DNA from: an uncultured Dialister sp. | Lineage (GTDB): Bacteria > Bacillota > Negativicutes > Veillonellales > Dialisteraceae | Assembly: GCA_934216155.1 (NCBI GenBank) | Contig: CAKQBK010000014.1 | Coordinates: forward strand, 1 to 35,731 | Length of the DNA stretch: 35,731 bases | Direction of reading: 5' to 3' | In this document: one piece after another, positions 1-7,895 of the stretch | Numbering within the stretch: the first letter of the stretch is position 1 | How the letters are laid out: each line of letters starts with the position of its first letter | Notes under the pieces: generated by a model | Told to the model about the DNA's origin: nothing | Databases searched by the model: none | The model's input: the letters and a program-made list of their open reading frames with translations, nothing else | Program-made: the position numbers and the translations under genes

Positions 1-300
1 TAAAAGGTTATTATTGAGCCGTAGTGGATTGTTTCATATAAAAGGTTATTATTGAGCCGTAGTGGATTGTTTCATATGGTATCAATATCGCTAGTTGCAA
101 GGTTATAAGGGTTATAAAAGGTTATGTTCCGGTAGTTTCGTAACCTTTTATAACCTTTTTTGAACTGGTGACTAGTGATTGGTGACTCGAAATGGTTCAT
201 TGGAAACATTTCTGCCTACTGCCAACCGCCTACTGCTAACTCCTTATTTGATATATAATAAGAAATAAAGCATTTGAACAAGAGGAGAAATTGATAGGGG
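1..300. repeat. repeat-filled intergenic stretch with a 38-bp tandem duplication
   Basis: A 38-bp unit is present twice head to tail at 1-38 and 39-76. Positions 99-161 form a family C palindrome, with arms of the AAGGTTATAA...TTATAACCTT type separated by a short loop. Family A sequence (ACTGGTGACTAGTG) begins at about 166, and a CTGCCAACCGCCTACTGC motif lies at about 217-240. No coding sequence is seen. A TATAAT-like hexamer lies near 251 but no convincing -35 accompanies it. Confidence 0.8.
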
Positions 301-362
301 GGACTGGTGACCGGGAACGAGAAAATACCAGTCATGAGTCACCAGTCACTAGTCACCAAACG
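300..362. repeat. family A inverted repeat in front of rlmD
   Basis: GGGGACTGGTGACCGGGA on the left is mirrored by CCAGTCATGAGTCACCAG and more copies on the right, so the stretch can form a hairpin. The reading frame of the downstream gene stays open through it, but those residues are repeat-derived and not part of the protein family. Confidence 0.75.
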
Positions 363-378
363 ACCAAAGGAGAATACT

Positions 379-1767
379 ATGACCAAGAAAAACAGTCCTG
401 TGAAACTGAATGAAACATATACTTTAACCATCCGCGACTTGGGGATTCACGGCGAAGGCATCGGCAGTGTGGAAAATTTCACTGTTTTTGTACCGGGAGC
501 CCTTCCGGGAGAAACGGTGAAAGCGACCATTGTGACCGCGAAGAAATCTTATGCCACAGCGAAACTGGTTTCCATTGAGACCGCCTCGCCCCATCGCACG
601 GTTCCCACCTGCCCGGCCTATGCGTCTTGCGGGGGATGTCAGATTTCTCATCTCACCTATGAAGGGCAGCTAGCCATTAAAGAACGGCGGGTGAAAGACG
701 TGATGGTTCGCATCGGTGGTAGCCAGGAAGAATTGGTACGGCCCGTCATCGGCGCCGCCCATCCGTGGAATTATAGAAATAAAATGGCCATCCCGGTGAG
801 CCAAGTTACCGGCGGGGCTGTTCTTGGTTATTACCGTCAGGGCAGTCACCAAGTGGTTCCTATCGACGGTTGCCAGATTCAGGACGAAGAAAACAATCGA
901 CTCCTTCGCTTTGCCCAAGGATTCATGACTCGGCATCATATTTCTGGATACAATGAAAAATCCAGAAAAGGAGCCATTCGTCATATCATGGGTCGCGTAG
1001 GCGACAATGGAGAAGTGATGGCCGTGATCATCACCGCCACACCGAAACTGCCCTTTGCGGACCTGTGGGTCAAAGAAATGCAAGAACTGCTGCCAGAAGT
1101 GGTTTCTATTTACCACAACGTGCAAAGCCATCCAGGCAATGCCATCTTAGGAAAAGAAATCCATCACCTGTGGGGAAAGAAAACCCTCACCGCGTCCCTT
1201 TGCGGCATTTCCTTTGAAGTGTCTCCTTTCTCTTTCTTCCAAGTCCATAAAGCCCAGGCAGAAATCCTCTATGAGAAAGCCCTGGAAAAAGCGGACCTTC
1301 AAGGGGGCGAAACCGTTATCGATGCCTATTGCGGCACCGGCACCATTTCCCTTTGCCTGGCGAAAAAAGCGGGCCGTGTCATTGGCATCGAAATTGTGAA
1401 AGAAGCCATCGAAGACGCCAAGAAAAATGCAGCCTTCAACCATATTACAAACACAGAATTCTATGCCGCTGATGCAGGAGAACTGATGCCCAAACTGTAC
1501 AAAGATGGCCTTCGCCCCGACGTGATCGTCATGGACCCGGTTCGTGCGGGCTGCAGCGAAGACGTACTGAAAGCCGCCGCCGGCATGCACCCCTCTCGCA
1601 TTGTCTACGTATCCTGCAACCCGGCCACCTTCGCCAGAGATGCGAAAATTCTCACCGCACTGGGCTACGACATCCAAGAAGTACAGCCAGTGGACATGTT
1701 CCCCCAGACTATGCATGTGGAAACGGTCGCACTCTTGGTCGCTAGAGATGCGGTGACTGGTGACTAG
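379..1767 (+). CDS. rlmD: 23S rRNA (uracil-5-)-methyltransferase, RlmD/RumA family
   Basis: This is a SAM-dependent enzyme that methylates C5 of a uridine in 23S rRNA; the family also includes tRNA m5U54 enzymes, so the exact target base is inferred. An N-terminal TRAM-like beta domain (about residues 10-70) is followed by an iron-sulfur cluster motif C-x5-C-x2-C (Cys78, Cys84, Cys87). The SAM motif reads DAYCGTGTISL, the substrate motif reads MDPVRAGC, and the catalytic Cys413 lies in VSCNPATFARD. The chosen start gives 462 aa, usual for the family, and has an AAAGGAG ribosome site; an in-frame ATG at 307 lies inside a family A repeat and was rejected. The last four residues, VTGD, and the stop codon are encoded by a family A repeat copy, so the natural C-terminus may have been modified by repeat insertion. 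Confidence 0.9.
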   Translation: MTKKNSPVKLNETYTLTIRDLGIHGEGIGSVENFTVFVPGALPGETVKATIVTAKKSYATAKLVSIETASPHRTVPTCPAYASCGGCQISHLTYEGQLAIKERRVKDVMVRIGGSQEELVRPVIGAAHPWNYRNKMAIPVSQVTGGAVLGYYRQGSHQVVPIDGCQIQDEENNRLLRFAQGFMTRHHISGYNEKSRKGAIRHIMGRVGDNGEVMAVIITATPKLPFADLWVKEMQELLPEVVSIYHNVQSHPGNAILGKEIHHLWGKKTLTASLCGISFEVSPFSFFQVHKAQAEILYEKALEKADLQGGETVIDAYCGTGTISLCLAKKAGRVIGIEIVKEAIEDAKKNAAFNHITNTEFYAADAGELMPKLYKDGLRPDVIVMDPVRAGCSEDVLKAAAGMHPSRIVYVSCNPATFARDAKILTALGYDIQEVQPVDMFPQTMHVETVALLVARDAVTGD

Positions 1768-2100
1768 GGACTGGTGACTGGGAATGTTTCACGGGAAACT
1801 TGAGGATAGGGATTAGTAGCTAGGCCCTAGGGAAATGCTATCAAGTTAAGGAATTGTGTTAGTAGCTATGATTTCGCTAGTGGTGACAGGTTGCTCAAGT
1901 TTCTAGGGGTTCTTAGGCCGCTCAGGTTCTCCGAATGAGCTGATAGACGCTAGCATCATTAGCTCATTCGAGAAACGTGAGAAACCTCAGTATCCTGAGA
2001 AACCTGAGTAACCTTTGCATCAGCAGAAATCATCACATATTTCGCTTAACTTAACAGCAATTGTGGAAAGCGACCAACTGCCAACCAGTAAGGAGCCAAT
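1752..2100. repeat. compound palindromic repeat island (A-H-D-loop-D'-H')
   Basis: The order is family A (GTGACTGGTGACTAGGG), a parS-like hybrid site, a second A-type copy, family H (ATCAAGTTAAGGAATTG), family D (GGTTGCTCAAGTTTCT), a loop holding CGAATGAGCTGATAGACG, mirrored D' (AACCTGAGTAACC) and mirrored H' (TTTCGCTTAACTTAAC). The two halves are approximate reverse complements, so the island can fold into one long interrupted hairpin. No coding sequence is seen. Confidence 0.75.
1785..1800. other. parS-like site, hybrid form
   Basis: TGTTTCACGGGAAACT. The left half equals the parS half-site TGTTTCAC; the right half has GGGAAA as in Noc-binding sites. It lies inside a repeat island. Confidence 0.35.
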
Positions 2101-2105
2101 GACCG

Positions 2106-2594
2106 ATGAATAAAGAAGAAGTCTACCAATACCTGACAGAGCGGGGGATTTCCTTTGAAATAACAAATCATAAAGCGGTTTTTAACATGGACGAACTGGA
2201 TAGTGTGGAACTGTCCTATCCGGAATGGAATGGGAAAAATCTCTTTGTGCGCGATGATAAAAAGAAAAATTACTACCTTATTACGGTCAAAGGGAATAAA
2301 CTGGTTCAGTTGAAAAACTTCAGCAAAGCCCATGGCTTGCGCCGCCTATCCTTTGCCTCTGTGGAAGACTTGCAAACCTTCCTGGGCCTTACCCCAGGTT
2401 CCGTGACGCCTATGGGCCTTTTGAATGACAAAGAACATCAGGTGCACTTCTATCTGGATAGGGCGTTCTCCGGACACATCATTGGTGTCCATCCCAATGA
2501 CAATACGGCTACCATATGGCTTTTGGCTGATGATTTGATGAAGCTGATTCTATGCCATGGAAATAGGGTAGAGTTTGTGGACATTGAACCTTAA
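2106..2594 (+). CDS. prolyl-tRNA editing protein, ProX/PrdX (YbaK/EbsC) family
   Basis: The 162-aa protein is a stand-alone aminoacyl-tRNA deacylase of the YbaK fold, expected to hydrolyse alanine mis-attached to tRNA-Pro. Visible family features are the helical start MNKEEVYQYLTERGI, the central strand KNLFVRDDKKKNYYLITVKG with the conserved lysine, and the GSVTPMGLLND segment. Length matches free-standing ProX proteins. The ATG follows a GGAGCC sequence about 10 bases upstream. It is monocistronic, with repeat islands on both sides. A second YbaK-family protein of a different subfamily lies at 12743-13222, so the organism seems to carry two trans-editing enzymes; the substrate split is inferred. 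Confidence 0.85.
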   Translation: MNKEEVYQYLTERGISFEITNHKAVFNMDELDSVELSYPEWNGKNLFVRDDKKKNYYLITVKGNKLVQLKNFSKAHGLRRLSFASVEDLQTFLGLTPGSVTPMGLLNDKEHQVHFYLDRAFSGHIIGVHPNDNTATIWLLADDLMKLILCHGNRVEFVDIEP

Positions 2595-2637
2595 AAGTAG
2601 ATATTGAAACATTTTATGGAGATAAAAGAGGTGCTTT

Positions 2638-2697
2638 ATGAGTGACTATACACCGCTATTTCAGATGACAGATCGAATCATGAACCTAGTGGCATAA
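2638..2697 (+). pseudogene. 19-codon remnant resembling the N-terminus of a Fic family protein
   Basis: A good ribosome site (AAGAGG) precedes an ATG whose product, MSDYTPLFQMTDRIMNLVA, resembles the usual start of Fic/DUF4172-type proteins (Y-x-P-P-F-x-I-T-x-x-I-x-x-L-V-A). It then ends in TAA, and further stops follow in the same frame. Nothing of the HPFxxGNGR catalytic region is present nearby. The likely reading is a deletion remnant left when repeat DNA replaced the rest of the gene. It could also be a small peptide gene. The identification rests on a short match. Confidence 0.4.
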
Positions 2698-2721
2698 GCA
2701 AAAATATAAAAAGAAATGACT

Positions 2722-2773
2722 TGAACGCATCCTAGACGCATCCTGGACGCAGAAGGCGTCTAGGGTGCGTTCA
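2722..2773. repeat. 18-bp inverted repeat
   Basis: TGAACGCATCCTAGACGC at 2722-2739 pairs with GCGTCTAGGGTGCGTTCA at 2756-2773 with a single G-U style mismatch. There is no T-run, so it is not a classical intrinsic terminator. It lies just after the Fic-like remnant and before a perfect parS match. Confidence 0.7.
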
Positions 2774-2790
2774 GGAGTCATATGTATCCA

Positions 2791-2806
2791 TGTTTCACGT
2801 GAAACA
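2791..2806. other. parS site, perfect palindrome
   Basis: TGTTTCACGTGAAACA matches the canonical ParB/Spo0J-binding parS sequence at all 16 positions. Flanking CA/TG extends the symmetry. A mirrored family A arm follows at about 2825-2885. Confidence 0.65.
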
Positions 2807-2819
2807 TGAAATTAGCGGT

Positions 2820-2890
2820 TTCAAATCCCCTAATCCCTAGTCCCTAGCTACTAGTCACCAGTCACCAGTCACTAGTCCCCATAACCTAAA
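2820..2890. repeat. family A repeat, right-hand orientation
   Basis: CCCTAATCCCTAGTCCCTAG and CACCAGTCACCAGTCAC are the reverse complement of the family A copies at 1752-1830, so the proX gene is bracketed by inverted copies of the same repeat. Confidence 0.7.
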
Positions 2891-2908
2891 TAATCTATAA
2901 AAAATATC

Positions 2909-2937
2909 TTGACATGATAAACGGGAAAGCGTATAAT
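2909..2937 (+). promoter_or_regulatory. sigma-70-type promoter of the ilvD T-box transcript
   Basis: TTGACA at 2909-2914 and TATAAT at 2932-2937 are separated by 17 bp. This consensus-grade promoter lies just before the Stem I region of the T-box. Transcription would start near 2944. Confidence 0.85.
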
Positions 2938-2943
2938 CACATT

Positions 2944-3224
2944 CAACTTCTAAAACAAAATCCTTGGAAGGGAAAGAGTAGTTTTTCATAGATTCTCCTA
3001 GAGAGCTGATGGATGGTGGAAATCAGCAGAATCGGAAAGATGAAAATCATCCCGGAGGTGCAGGGCTGAATGAGAATAAGCGCTGACGTAGGTTCCACGT
3101 TATAGGAAACGCGTATGTTGGTACGTTGGGGAGTGTCTGAAGGAAGTAATTTCTTCAGAAAATAGGGTGGTAACGCGGAATGATATCCGTCCCTTGTCGT
3201 AATGACGAGGGACGGATTTTTTTA
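2944..3224 (+). promoter_or_regulatory. T-box leader, predicted isoleucine-responsive
   Basis: Uncharged tRNA binding to this leader should favour the antiterminator and allow ilvD expression. Visible parts are the Stem I entry GAGAGCTGATGG near 3001, a specifier read as ATC at 3046-3048 (aligned with the other three leaders here by the following CC and GAG positions), the T-box AGGGTGGTAACGCGG at 3164-3178, and an intrinsic terminator with arms CCGTCCCTTGTCG and CGAGGGACGG at 3187-3215 followed by seven T. Isoleucine fits the downstream gene. The family D island at 3284-3405 separates leader and gene. Confidence 0.9.
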
Positions 3225-3279
3225 TTTCTGCATGTAGAGGTAGTGTGAGGAAGGCAAGCGGCATATGTGAGTATTTCTT

Positions 3280-3410
3280 CCGTGGTAAAGGTTCTAAGGG
3301 TTCTGAAGGTTCTTAGGGGCTTCGAATGTGCCCATGGACGCTAGGGTTAGCATTTCATTCGAAAAACCTGAGCAACCTGAGAATCTTGAGCAACTTGAGA
3401 AACCTTTATT
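3280..3410. repeat. family D palindromic repeat between leader and ilvD
   Basis: The left arm reads GGTTCTAAGGGTTCTGAAGG and the right arm reads AACCTGAGCAACCTGAGAAT; both have a 9-bp rhythm. The loop contains the CGAATGTGCCCATGGACGC motif shared with other D islands. It lies in the 5' untranslated region of ilvD. Confidence 0.75.
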
Positions 3411-3483
3411 GCTGGCAGATTTCTATGAATTGCCTCTGTACTAAAAAAACACATGACCAATGAAAGGGGAAAGAGTAGTAAAA

Positions 3484-5136
3484 ATGAGAAGTGACATTGT
3501 CAAAAAGGGAGCAACCCGCTCCGCACACCGTACTTTATTTCATGCCATGGGGTATTCCAATGAAGATTTAGCGAAGCCGATGATCGGTATCGTCAATTCT
3601 TTCAATGAAATTGTACCGGGCCATATGCACCTTCGTGAAATTTGCGAAGCTGTGAAATTGGGCGTGGCGGCTGCAGGTGGTACACCAGTGGAATTCCCGG
3701 CCATTGCGCTTTGTGATGGGATTGCTATGGGTCACAATGGGATGAAATATCCGTTGGCTTCTCGCGAACTGATTTGTGACTCCATCGAAGCCATGGCCAA
3801 TGCCCATGCGTTTGATGGCCTCGTCATGATTCCAAACTGTGACAAGATTGTTCCGGGCATGCTCATGGCTGCTGGTCGTCTGAACATTCCGACCGTAGTG
3901 GTCAGCGGCGGCCCGATGTTGGCTGGTCGTTGGAAGGGCTGCAACATCAGCGTTTCTACCATGTTTGAAGCAGCTGGTAAGTTCGAATCCGGGCAGCTCT
4001 CTGCGGAAGAAATGGAACAGATGGAATTCCGTGCTTGCCCAGGCTGCGGTTCTTGTGCAGGTCTTTTCACCGCCAATACGATGAACTGTATGACCGAAGT
4101 GCTCGGTATGGGTCTTCCAGGAAATGGAACCATTCCGGCGGCTTACTTCGGACGTCGTCGCATTTTGGCAAAACAGGCAGGCAAGGTGATTCTTGATTTG
4201 GTGAAGAGAGATGTGAAGCCAAGAGACATTCTGACTCTCGATGCGTTCAAGAATGCCATCGCAGTCGATATGGCCATCGGTGGCTCCACCAATACGGTGC
4301 TCCATCTCCCGGCCATTGCTCATGAAGCTGGGCTGGAATTGCCGCTGTCCCTCTTTGATGAAATCAGCAGCCGTGCCAGATACATCACCAAGATGAGCCC
4401 TGGCGGCACTTACCATATGCAAGACCTGGATGAAGCAGGTGGCATTCCGGCTATTATGCACGAACTGACCAAGCTGGGCCTGATTCATACCGATTGCCAG
4501 ACCGTTACCGGCACCGTGGCAGACCGCATCAAGTATGCGAAGATTGAAAACGAAGAAGTGATTCACCCAGTAGAAAAAGCCTACATGAACAAAGGCGGCA
4601 TTGCGATTCTGAAAGGAAATCTGGCTCCTGACGGTGCGGTTATCAAAGAAAGTGCCGTCGATCCGGACCTGAAAGTGTACGAAGGGGTAGCAAAATGCTT
4701 TGACTCGGAAGAAACAGCCATTGCAGCCATCACTGGCGGACAGATTCATGAAGGTGATGTGGTGGTTATTCGTTACGAAGGACCGAAGGGCGGCCCGGGC
4801 ATGAGAGAAATGCTGAACCCTACCGCTGTCATCACCGGTATGGGACTCAAAGTAGCGCTTCTGACTGACGGACGTTTCTCCGGTGCCAGCCGCGGTGCTT
4901 GCATCGGTCATATTTCCCCAGAAGCTATGGAAGGTGGTCCTATTGGACTCATTCAGGACGGGGACCGTATTTCCATCGACATCCCAGCTCGTAAACTGGA
5001 ACTCTGCGTCAGCGATGATGAACTGGCAAAGAGAAAAGCCGAATGGAAACAGCCGGAACCAAAAGTCAAGACCGGCTACCTGTCCCGCTATGCCCGTCTG
5101 GTTACTTCCGCAAATACCGGGGCGGTTTTGAAATAA
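3484..5136 (+). CDS. ilvD: dihydroxy-acid dehydratase
   Basis: IlvD dehydrates 2,3-dihydroxy-isovalerate and 2,3-dihydroxy-3-methylvalerate to the 2-keto acids that precede valine and isoleucine. The cluster cysteines are in NCDK (Cys119) and CPGCGSCAG (Cys185 to Cys191). The N-terminal motif reads VPGHMHL rather than the PCN form, as in E. coli-type oxygen-sensitive [4Fe-4S] enzymes, which suits an anaerobe. [12 protein letters not shown] and [14 protein letters not shown] are further family signatures. The start MRSDIVKKG matches family N-termini and gives 550 aa; an in-frame ATG eight codons upstream at 3460 is the alternative. The gene stands alone under an Ile T-box, with no other ilv genes in the window. 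Confidence 0.95.
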   Translation: MRSDIVKKGATRSAHRTLFHAMGYSNEDLAKPMIGIVNSFNEIVPGHMHLREICEAVKLGVAAAGGTPVEFPAIALCDGIAMGHNGMKYPLASRELICDSIEAMANAHAFDGLVMIPNCDKIVPGMLMAAGRLNIPTVVVSGGPMLAGRWKGCNISVSTMFEAAGKFESGQLSAEEMEQMEFRACPGCGSCAGLFTANTMNCMTEVLGMGLPGNGTIPAAYFGRRRILAKQAGKVILDLVKRDVKPRDILTLDAFKNAIAVDMAIGGSTNTVLHLPAIAHEAGLELPLSLFDEISSRARYITKMSPGGTYHMQDLDEAGGIPAIMHELTKLGLIHTDCQTVTGTVADRIKYAKIENEEVIHPVEKAYMNKGGIAILKGNLAPDGAVIKESAVDPDLKVYEGVAKCFDSEETAIAAITGGQIHEGDVVVIRYEGPKGGPGMREMLNPTAVITGMGLKVALLTDGRFSGASRGACIGHISPEAMEGGPIGLIQDGDRISIDIPARKLELCVSDDELAKRKAEWKQPEPKVKTGYLSRYARLVTSANTGAVLK

Positions 5137-5520
5137 TATTTCTAGTAGCTAGGGATTAGTGGTTAGGAATACATCGCTATGAACGGAAAGGTAGTAGCAC
5201 TAGCGTCTTGTCGGAGCAACGCTGTTACGTTATGAAAATATGCGCTGCTATCTTCGCGGTTAAAGGTTCTAAGGGTTCTTAGGTTTCTCGAATGTGCCTA
5301 TGAACGTTAGCGGTATCATCTCATTTGAGGGCTGTTAGAACCTTCAGTACCCTTAGAACCTTCAGAACTTTTGCGGCGAAAGGAATCATAGTATGTTTCG
5401 CTTAACTTAATGACATTATCCCCAGTGGGGGAGCCAAGTCGTTTGTGCCTATTTCGTAAGTGTCTCATTCTTCCTGAGAAACCTGAGAACCTTTAGAAAC
5501 CTGAGCAACCTGATTAAAAA
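5137..5520. repeat. compound repeat island (A-H-D-loop-D'-H')
   Basis: A family A fragment (TAGTAGCTAGGGATTAG), a diverged H, D arms at about 5265-5290 and 5340-5375 around a CGAATGTGCC loop, H' (TTTCGCTTAACTTAATG) at about 5397-5415 and further D' units at 5475-5513 fill the gap. No coding sequence and no clear terminator for ilvD were found. Confidence 0.75.
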
Positions 5521-5534
5521 ATAGGAGAGAGTGT

Positions 5535-6533
5535 ATGAAAAAGTTTTGTGCAATGATTGGTAAATACTTCGGCTTCATTGCCATCGCCTTCTTGGTGCTG
5601 GGCTTTGTAATGCCGGAAAACTTCAAATGGGTCACTGGTAAAGTAGGTGGCATTTCCGTACTGTCCTGCCTCTTGGGTGTGGTCATGTTCGGCATGGGGA
5701 CCACCCTGTCTGTTAAGGATTTCGTTCTGGTTTTCAAACGTCCGAAAGATGTATTCCTCGGCGCTTGTGCCCAGTTCCTCATTATGCCTCTTCTGGCATT
5801 TGGACTGGCTACCCTGTTCCAGCTGGACCCGGCTCTGACCGCTGGTGTTATCTTGGTTGGTACCTGCCCTGGTGGTACCTCTTCCAACGTCATCACCTTC
5901 ATGAGTAAAGGTGACCTGGCACTGTCTGTTACCATGACCTCTGTATCTACCGTGCTGTCCCCCATTCTGACACCGGCCATCACTTACATGCTGATTGGTA
6001 CCAAAATTGCTTTCGACCCGGTGGGCATGTTCATCTCCATCCTGCAGATCGTGATCGTTCCGATTTGCCTCGGCGTCGCTGTGAAGACCTTCCTGCCGAA
6101 ACTGGCAGCCACAGCTACCGACTATACCCCAGCCGTTTCCTCCATCGCCATCTCCCTTATCATTGCTGGCGTTATCGGCGGCAGCAAGAATGCTATCATT
6201 GCCAACATCGGCGTGATCCTTCTGGTTGTTATCCTCCACAACTGCCTGGGCTATGCACTGGGCTTTGGTATCGCTCGTATAGTGGGCCTGTCTTGGAAAA
6301 AGGCAGTGGCTCTGTCCGTCGAAGTTGGCATGCAGAACTCCGGCCTGGCTGTAGGTCTGGCAAAAGCACACTTCGCTTCCATGGCTGCGGCTACCGTTCC
6401 AGGTGCTATCTTCTCTGCTTGGCATAACATCTCCGGCGCTATGCTGGCTTGGCTCTACATCAACGTACTGAATCCGAAATTCGATCCAGAATACGAAGAA
6501 GAAAAACTGCCAGAAGCAGAAGAAATGGCGTAA
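5535..6533 (+). CDS. bile acid:sodium symporter (BASS) family transporter
   Basis: The 332-aa integral membrane protein has about ten hydrophobic segments and BASS hallmarks: the GTTLSVKDF segment, LVGTCPGGTSSNVITF in the core, and VEVGMQNSGLAVGLA near residue 275. Bacterial members take up organic anions with sodium. Several of the closest groups carry pantoate or 2-keto acids rather than bile salts, so a metabolite role is likely; the substrate is not determined by the sequence. The position after ilvD, whose products are branched 2-keto acids, is suggestive, but the two genes are separated by a repeat island. A strong AGGAGAG ribosome site precedes the ATG. Confidence 0.85.
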   Translation: MKKFCAMIGKYFGFIAIAFLVLGFVMPENFKWVTGKVGGISVLSCLLGVVMFGMGTTLSVKDFVLVFKRPKDVFLGACAQFLIMPLLAFGLATLFQLDPALTAGVILVGTCPGGTSSNVITFMSKGDLALSVTMTSVSTVLSPILTPAITYMLIGTKIAFDPVGMFISILQIVIVPICLGVAVKTFLPKLAATATDYTPAVSSIAISLIIAGVIGGSKNAIIANIGVILLVVILHNCLGYALGFGIARIVGLSWKKAVALSVEVGMQNSGLAVGLAKAHFASMAAATVPGAIFSAWHNISGAMLAWLYINVLNPKFDPEYEEEKLPEAEEMA

Positions 6534-6573
6534 AAGCAGTGAGAAGTGAGTAGTTAGAAGTGAGAAATGAAGG

Positions 6574-6610
6574 TAGGGGCGCACAATTCATAAAGCGCCC
6601 CTATTTTTTT
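6574..6610 (+). terminator. intrinsic terminator made from a family B hairpin
   Basis: TAGGGGCGC and GCGCCCCTA form a perfect 9-bp stem around ACAATTCATAAA, followed directly by seven T. Here the common family B hairpin works as a typical rho-independent terminator for the BASS gene. Confidence 0.85.
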
Positions 6611-6829
6611 ATGGAAATATTGGGGATAAACGGTTATTATTCTGCTGCTTACTGTGCCTAACAAAAAACCGGTACCGCTAGAGACTGGGTTAAAAAGGTT
6701 ATAAAAGGTTATGGGATTTCCATAGGCCCATAACCCTTTATAACCTTTTCCCTTTTTGTAACATGCAGAGGGACACTATCGTTGTGGGGAGAATAGTACC
6801 CTGCCCGAAGGGCTAACCTATTTCAAAAA

Positions 6830-6845
6830 TGTTTCACGGGAAACA
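6830..6845. other. parS-like site, hybrid form
   Basis: TGTTTCACGGGAAACA differs from perfect parS at one position, T to G in the right half, which makes that half Noc-site-like. Confidence 0.4.
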
Positions 6846-6921
6846 TGCCTTTAGCGCTATTGTCGATTTATCGTTCCTACCGGTGTAATTCTTTGAGTTA
6901 AGCGGAAGGTAACATCACAAT

Positions 6922-7112
6922 CGTCATTTCGACCGATGGGATTGGTGCTAAATGGCTCAAAAGATCCAAGCAACCATGTTGGACAAAAGTGGAGAAATCT
7001 TGTGTCGCTCTCAATAATCTCGCTAGTGGCACAAGATTTCTCCACTTCTGTCTAACATAGTCGCGGAAAAGCGATGGAGGAATCAAGCACAAATCCCATC
7101 GGCCCCATGACG
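6922..7112. repeat. long imperfect inverted repeat of the TCATTTCGACC type
   Basis: The outer arms read CGTCATTTCGACCGATGGG and CCCATCGGCCCCATGACG. The inner arms read AAGTGGAGAAATCTTGTG and CACAAGATTTCTCCACTT, an 18-bp perfect match. The wording (TCATTTCGACC with GTGGAGAAATCT) is like an intergenic repeat I recall from distant bacteria and unlike the other families here. Confidence 0.7.
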
Positions 7113-7246
7113 AAAATTGGTAGAGGCTTATTTTTCATAGAACCCTCAGAACCCTTAGAACCTTGAGCAACCTAAGCAACCTAAGCAACCTAAGAAACTT
7201 ACTTATTCTGTTTTAAAACGTTAGAAAATATTTTCCATTTCTCTCA

Positions 7247-7275
7247 TTGACAAGGAAAAATCCTTGCTCTATAAT
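7247..7275 (+). promoter_or_regulatory. promoter of the first Val T-box transcript
   Basis: TTGACA at 7247-7252 and TATAAT at 7270-7275 with 17-bp spacing lie directly in front of the T-box leader. Confidence 0.85.
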
Positions 7276-7281
7276 AGCTCC

Positions 7282-7505
7282 ATACATGAAGAAAACATGC
7301 GATGAGCAGGATTAAGCTTTTATTCTACAGCACAGAGAGCCGGCATAGGTGGGAACCGGTATGGGAGAGGAAGCGTGTCACCTGGGAGCACGAAGCTGAA
7401 ATAAGTAAGCAAAGCGTAGGATCCGCGTTAAGGATAAGCTAAGTATAATGCAAGGTGGTACCGCGTACTGTCGCCCTTGTCCGATATGGACAAGGGCATT
7501 TTTTA
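7282..7505 (+). promoter_or_regulatory. T-box leader, predicted valine-responsive
   Basis: Stem I begins at AGAGAGCCGGCATAGG near 7334. The specifier is read as GTC at 7377-7379, by alignment with the Ile and Met leaders (NNN followed by RYCC and GAG); TGT or GTG in neighbouring registers would be the alternatives. The T-box AAGGTGGTACCGCG is at 7452-7465. The terminator, with arms GCCCTTGTCC and GGACAAGGGC at 7473-7497, is followed by a T-run. A second antiterminator module follows at 7655-7745. Confidence 0.85.
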
Positions 7506-7507
7506 TT

Positions 7508-7650
7508 GAGTGCGTAGTGCGAAGTGAGGAGTGCGTAGTGAAGGAAGGGGCGCACAATTTATAAAGCGCCCCAATATCCATTATTATAAAATTATGCGGC
7601 ACTTTATGAATTGTGTGCCGCTACTACCATTACACATTACTCCTTACTCA
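7508..7650. repeat. family B repeats between two T-box modules
   Basis: GTGCGTAGTGCGAAGTGAGG arms, a GGGGCGCACAATTTATAAAG hairpin, and a mirrored GGCACTTTATGAATTGTGTG hairpin with CATTACTCCTTACTCATT arms lie exactly between the first terminator and the second antiterminator. Confidence 0.75.
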
Positions 7651-7654
7651 TTGT

Positions 7655-7745
7655 ATGATACTTAGCAAAGGGACAAATAAGAGTGGTACCGCGCTTTGGC
7701 GCCTCTTGGATACAGGCAAACTGTTTCCAAGAGGCGCTTTTTGTT
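7655..7745 (+). promoter_or_regulatory. second T-box antiterminator/terminator module without Stem I
   Basis: GAGTGGTACCGCG at 7681-7693 is a T-box element. It is followed by a strong terminator with arms GCGCCTCTTGG and CCAAGAGGCGC (7699-7737) and a T-run. The preceding bases are repeat DNA, so no Stem I or specifier belongs to it. The segment ATACTTAGCAAAGGGACAAA before it resembles the same place in the leader at 27600, so the two modules are related by descent. Confidence 0.8.
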
Positions 7746-7820
7746 TTTGGTGACTAGTAGCTCGTGACTGGTGACTGGATCATATCTTTCCTAGTCACCA
7801 GTCACGAGTCACCCGTCACC
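7746..7820. repeat. family A inverted repeat
   Basis: GTGACTAGTAGCTCGTGACT and further units are mirrored by AGTCACCAGTCACGAGTCAC about 30 bp later, just upstream of the lyase gene. Confidence 0.7.
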
Positions 7821-7895
7821 GAAATTGTTATTTTCAGCATGAATGATGCATGTTGTTCAACACAATTATCCAGTATTTCTTGGGAGGAAATTACT

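Larger units (their letters stand above)
6680..7200. repeat. intergenic repeat cluster
   Basis: It contains a family C palindrome (about 6690-6755), a parS-like hybrid site at 6830, a long inverted repeat at 6922-7112 (separate entry), and family D' units at about 7140-7198. Short open frames on the - strand across 6857-7092 follow the inverted repeat and have no ribosome site or recognisable product. Confidence 0.7.

Noticed and set aside
3568..4911. 447-aa open frame on the - strand
   Set aside because: Antisense to the conserved ilvD reading frame, with no ribosome site or family; a shadow.
6857..7092. Two - strand ORFs of about 60 aa
   Set aside because: They lie within the TCATTTCGACC inverted repeat and lack start signals.
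7764..7895. N-terminal extension of the lyase
   Set aside because: The upstream codons lie in family A repeat and leader DNA; the GGGAGGAAA site marks the start at 7896.
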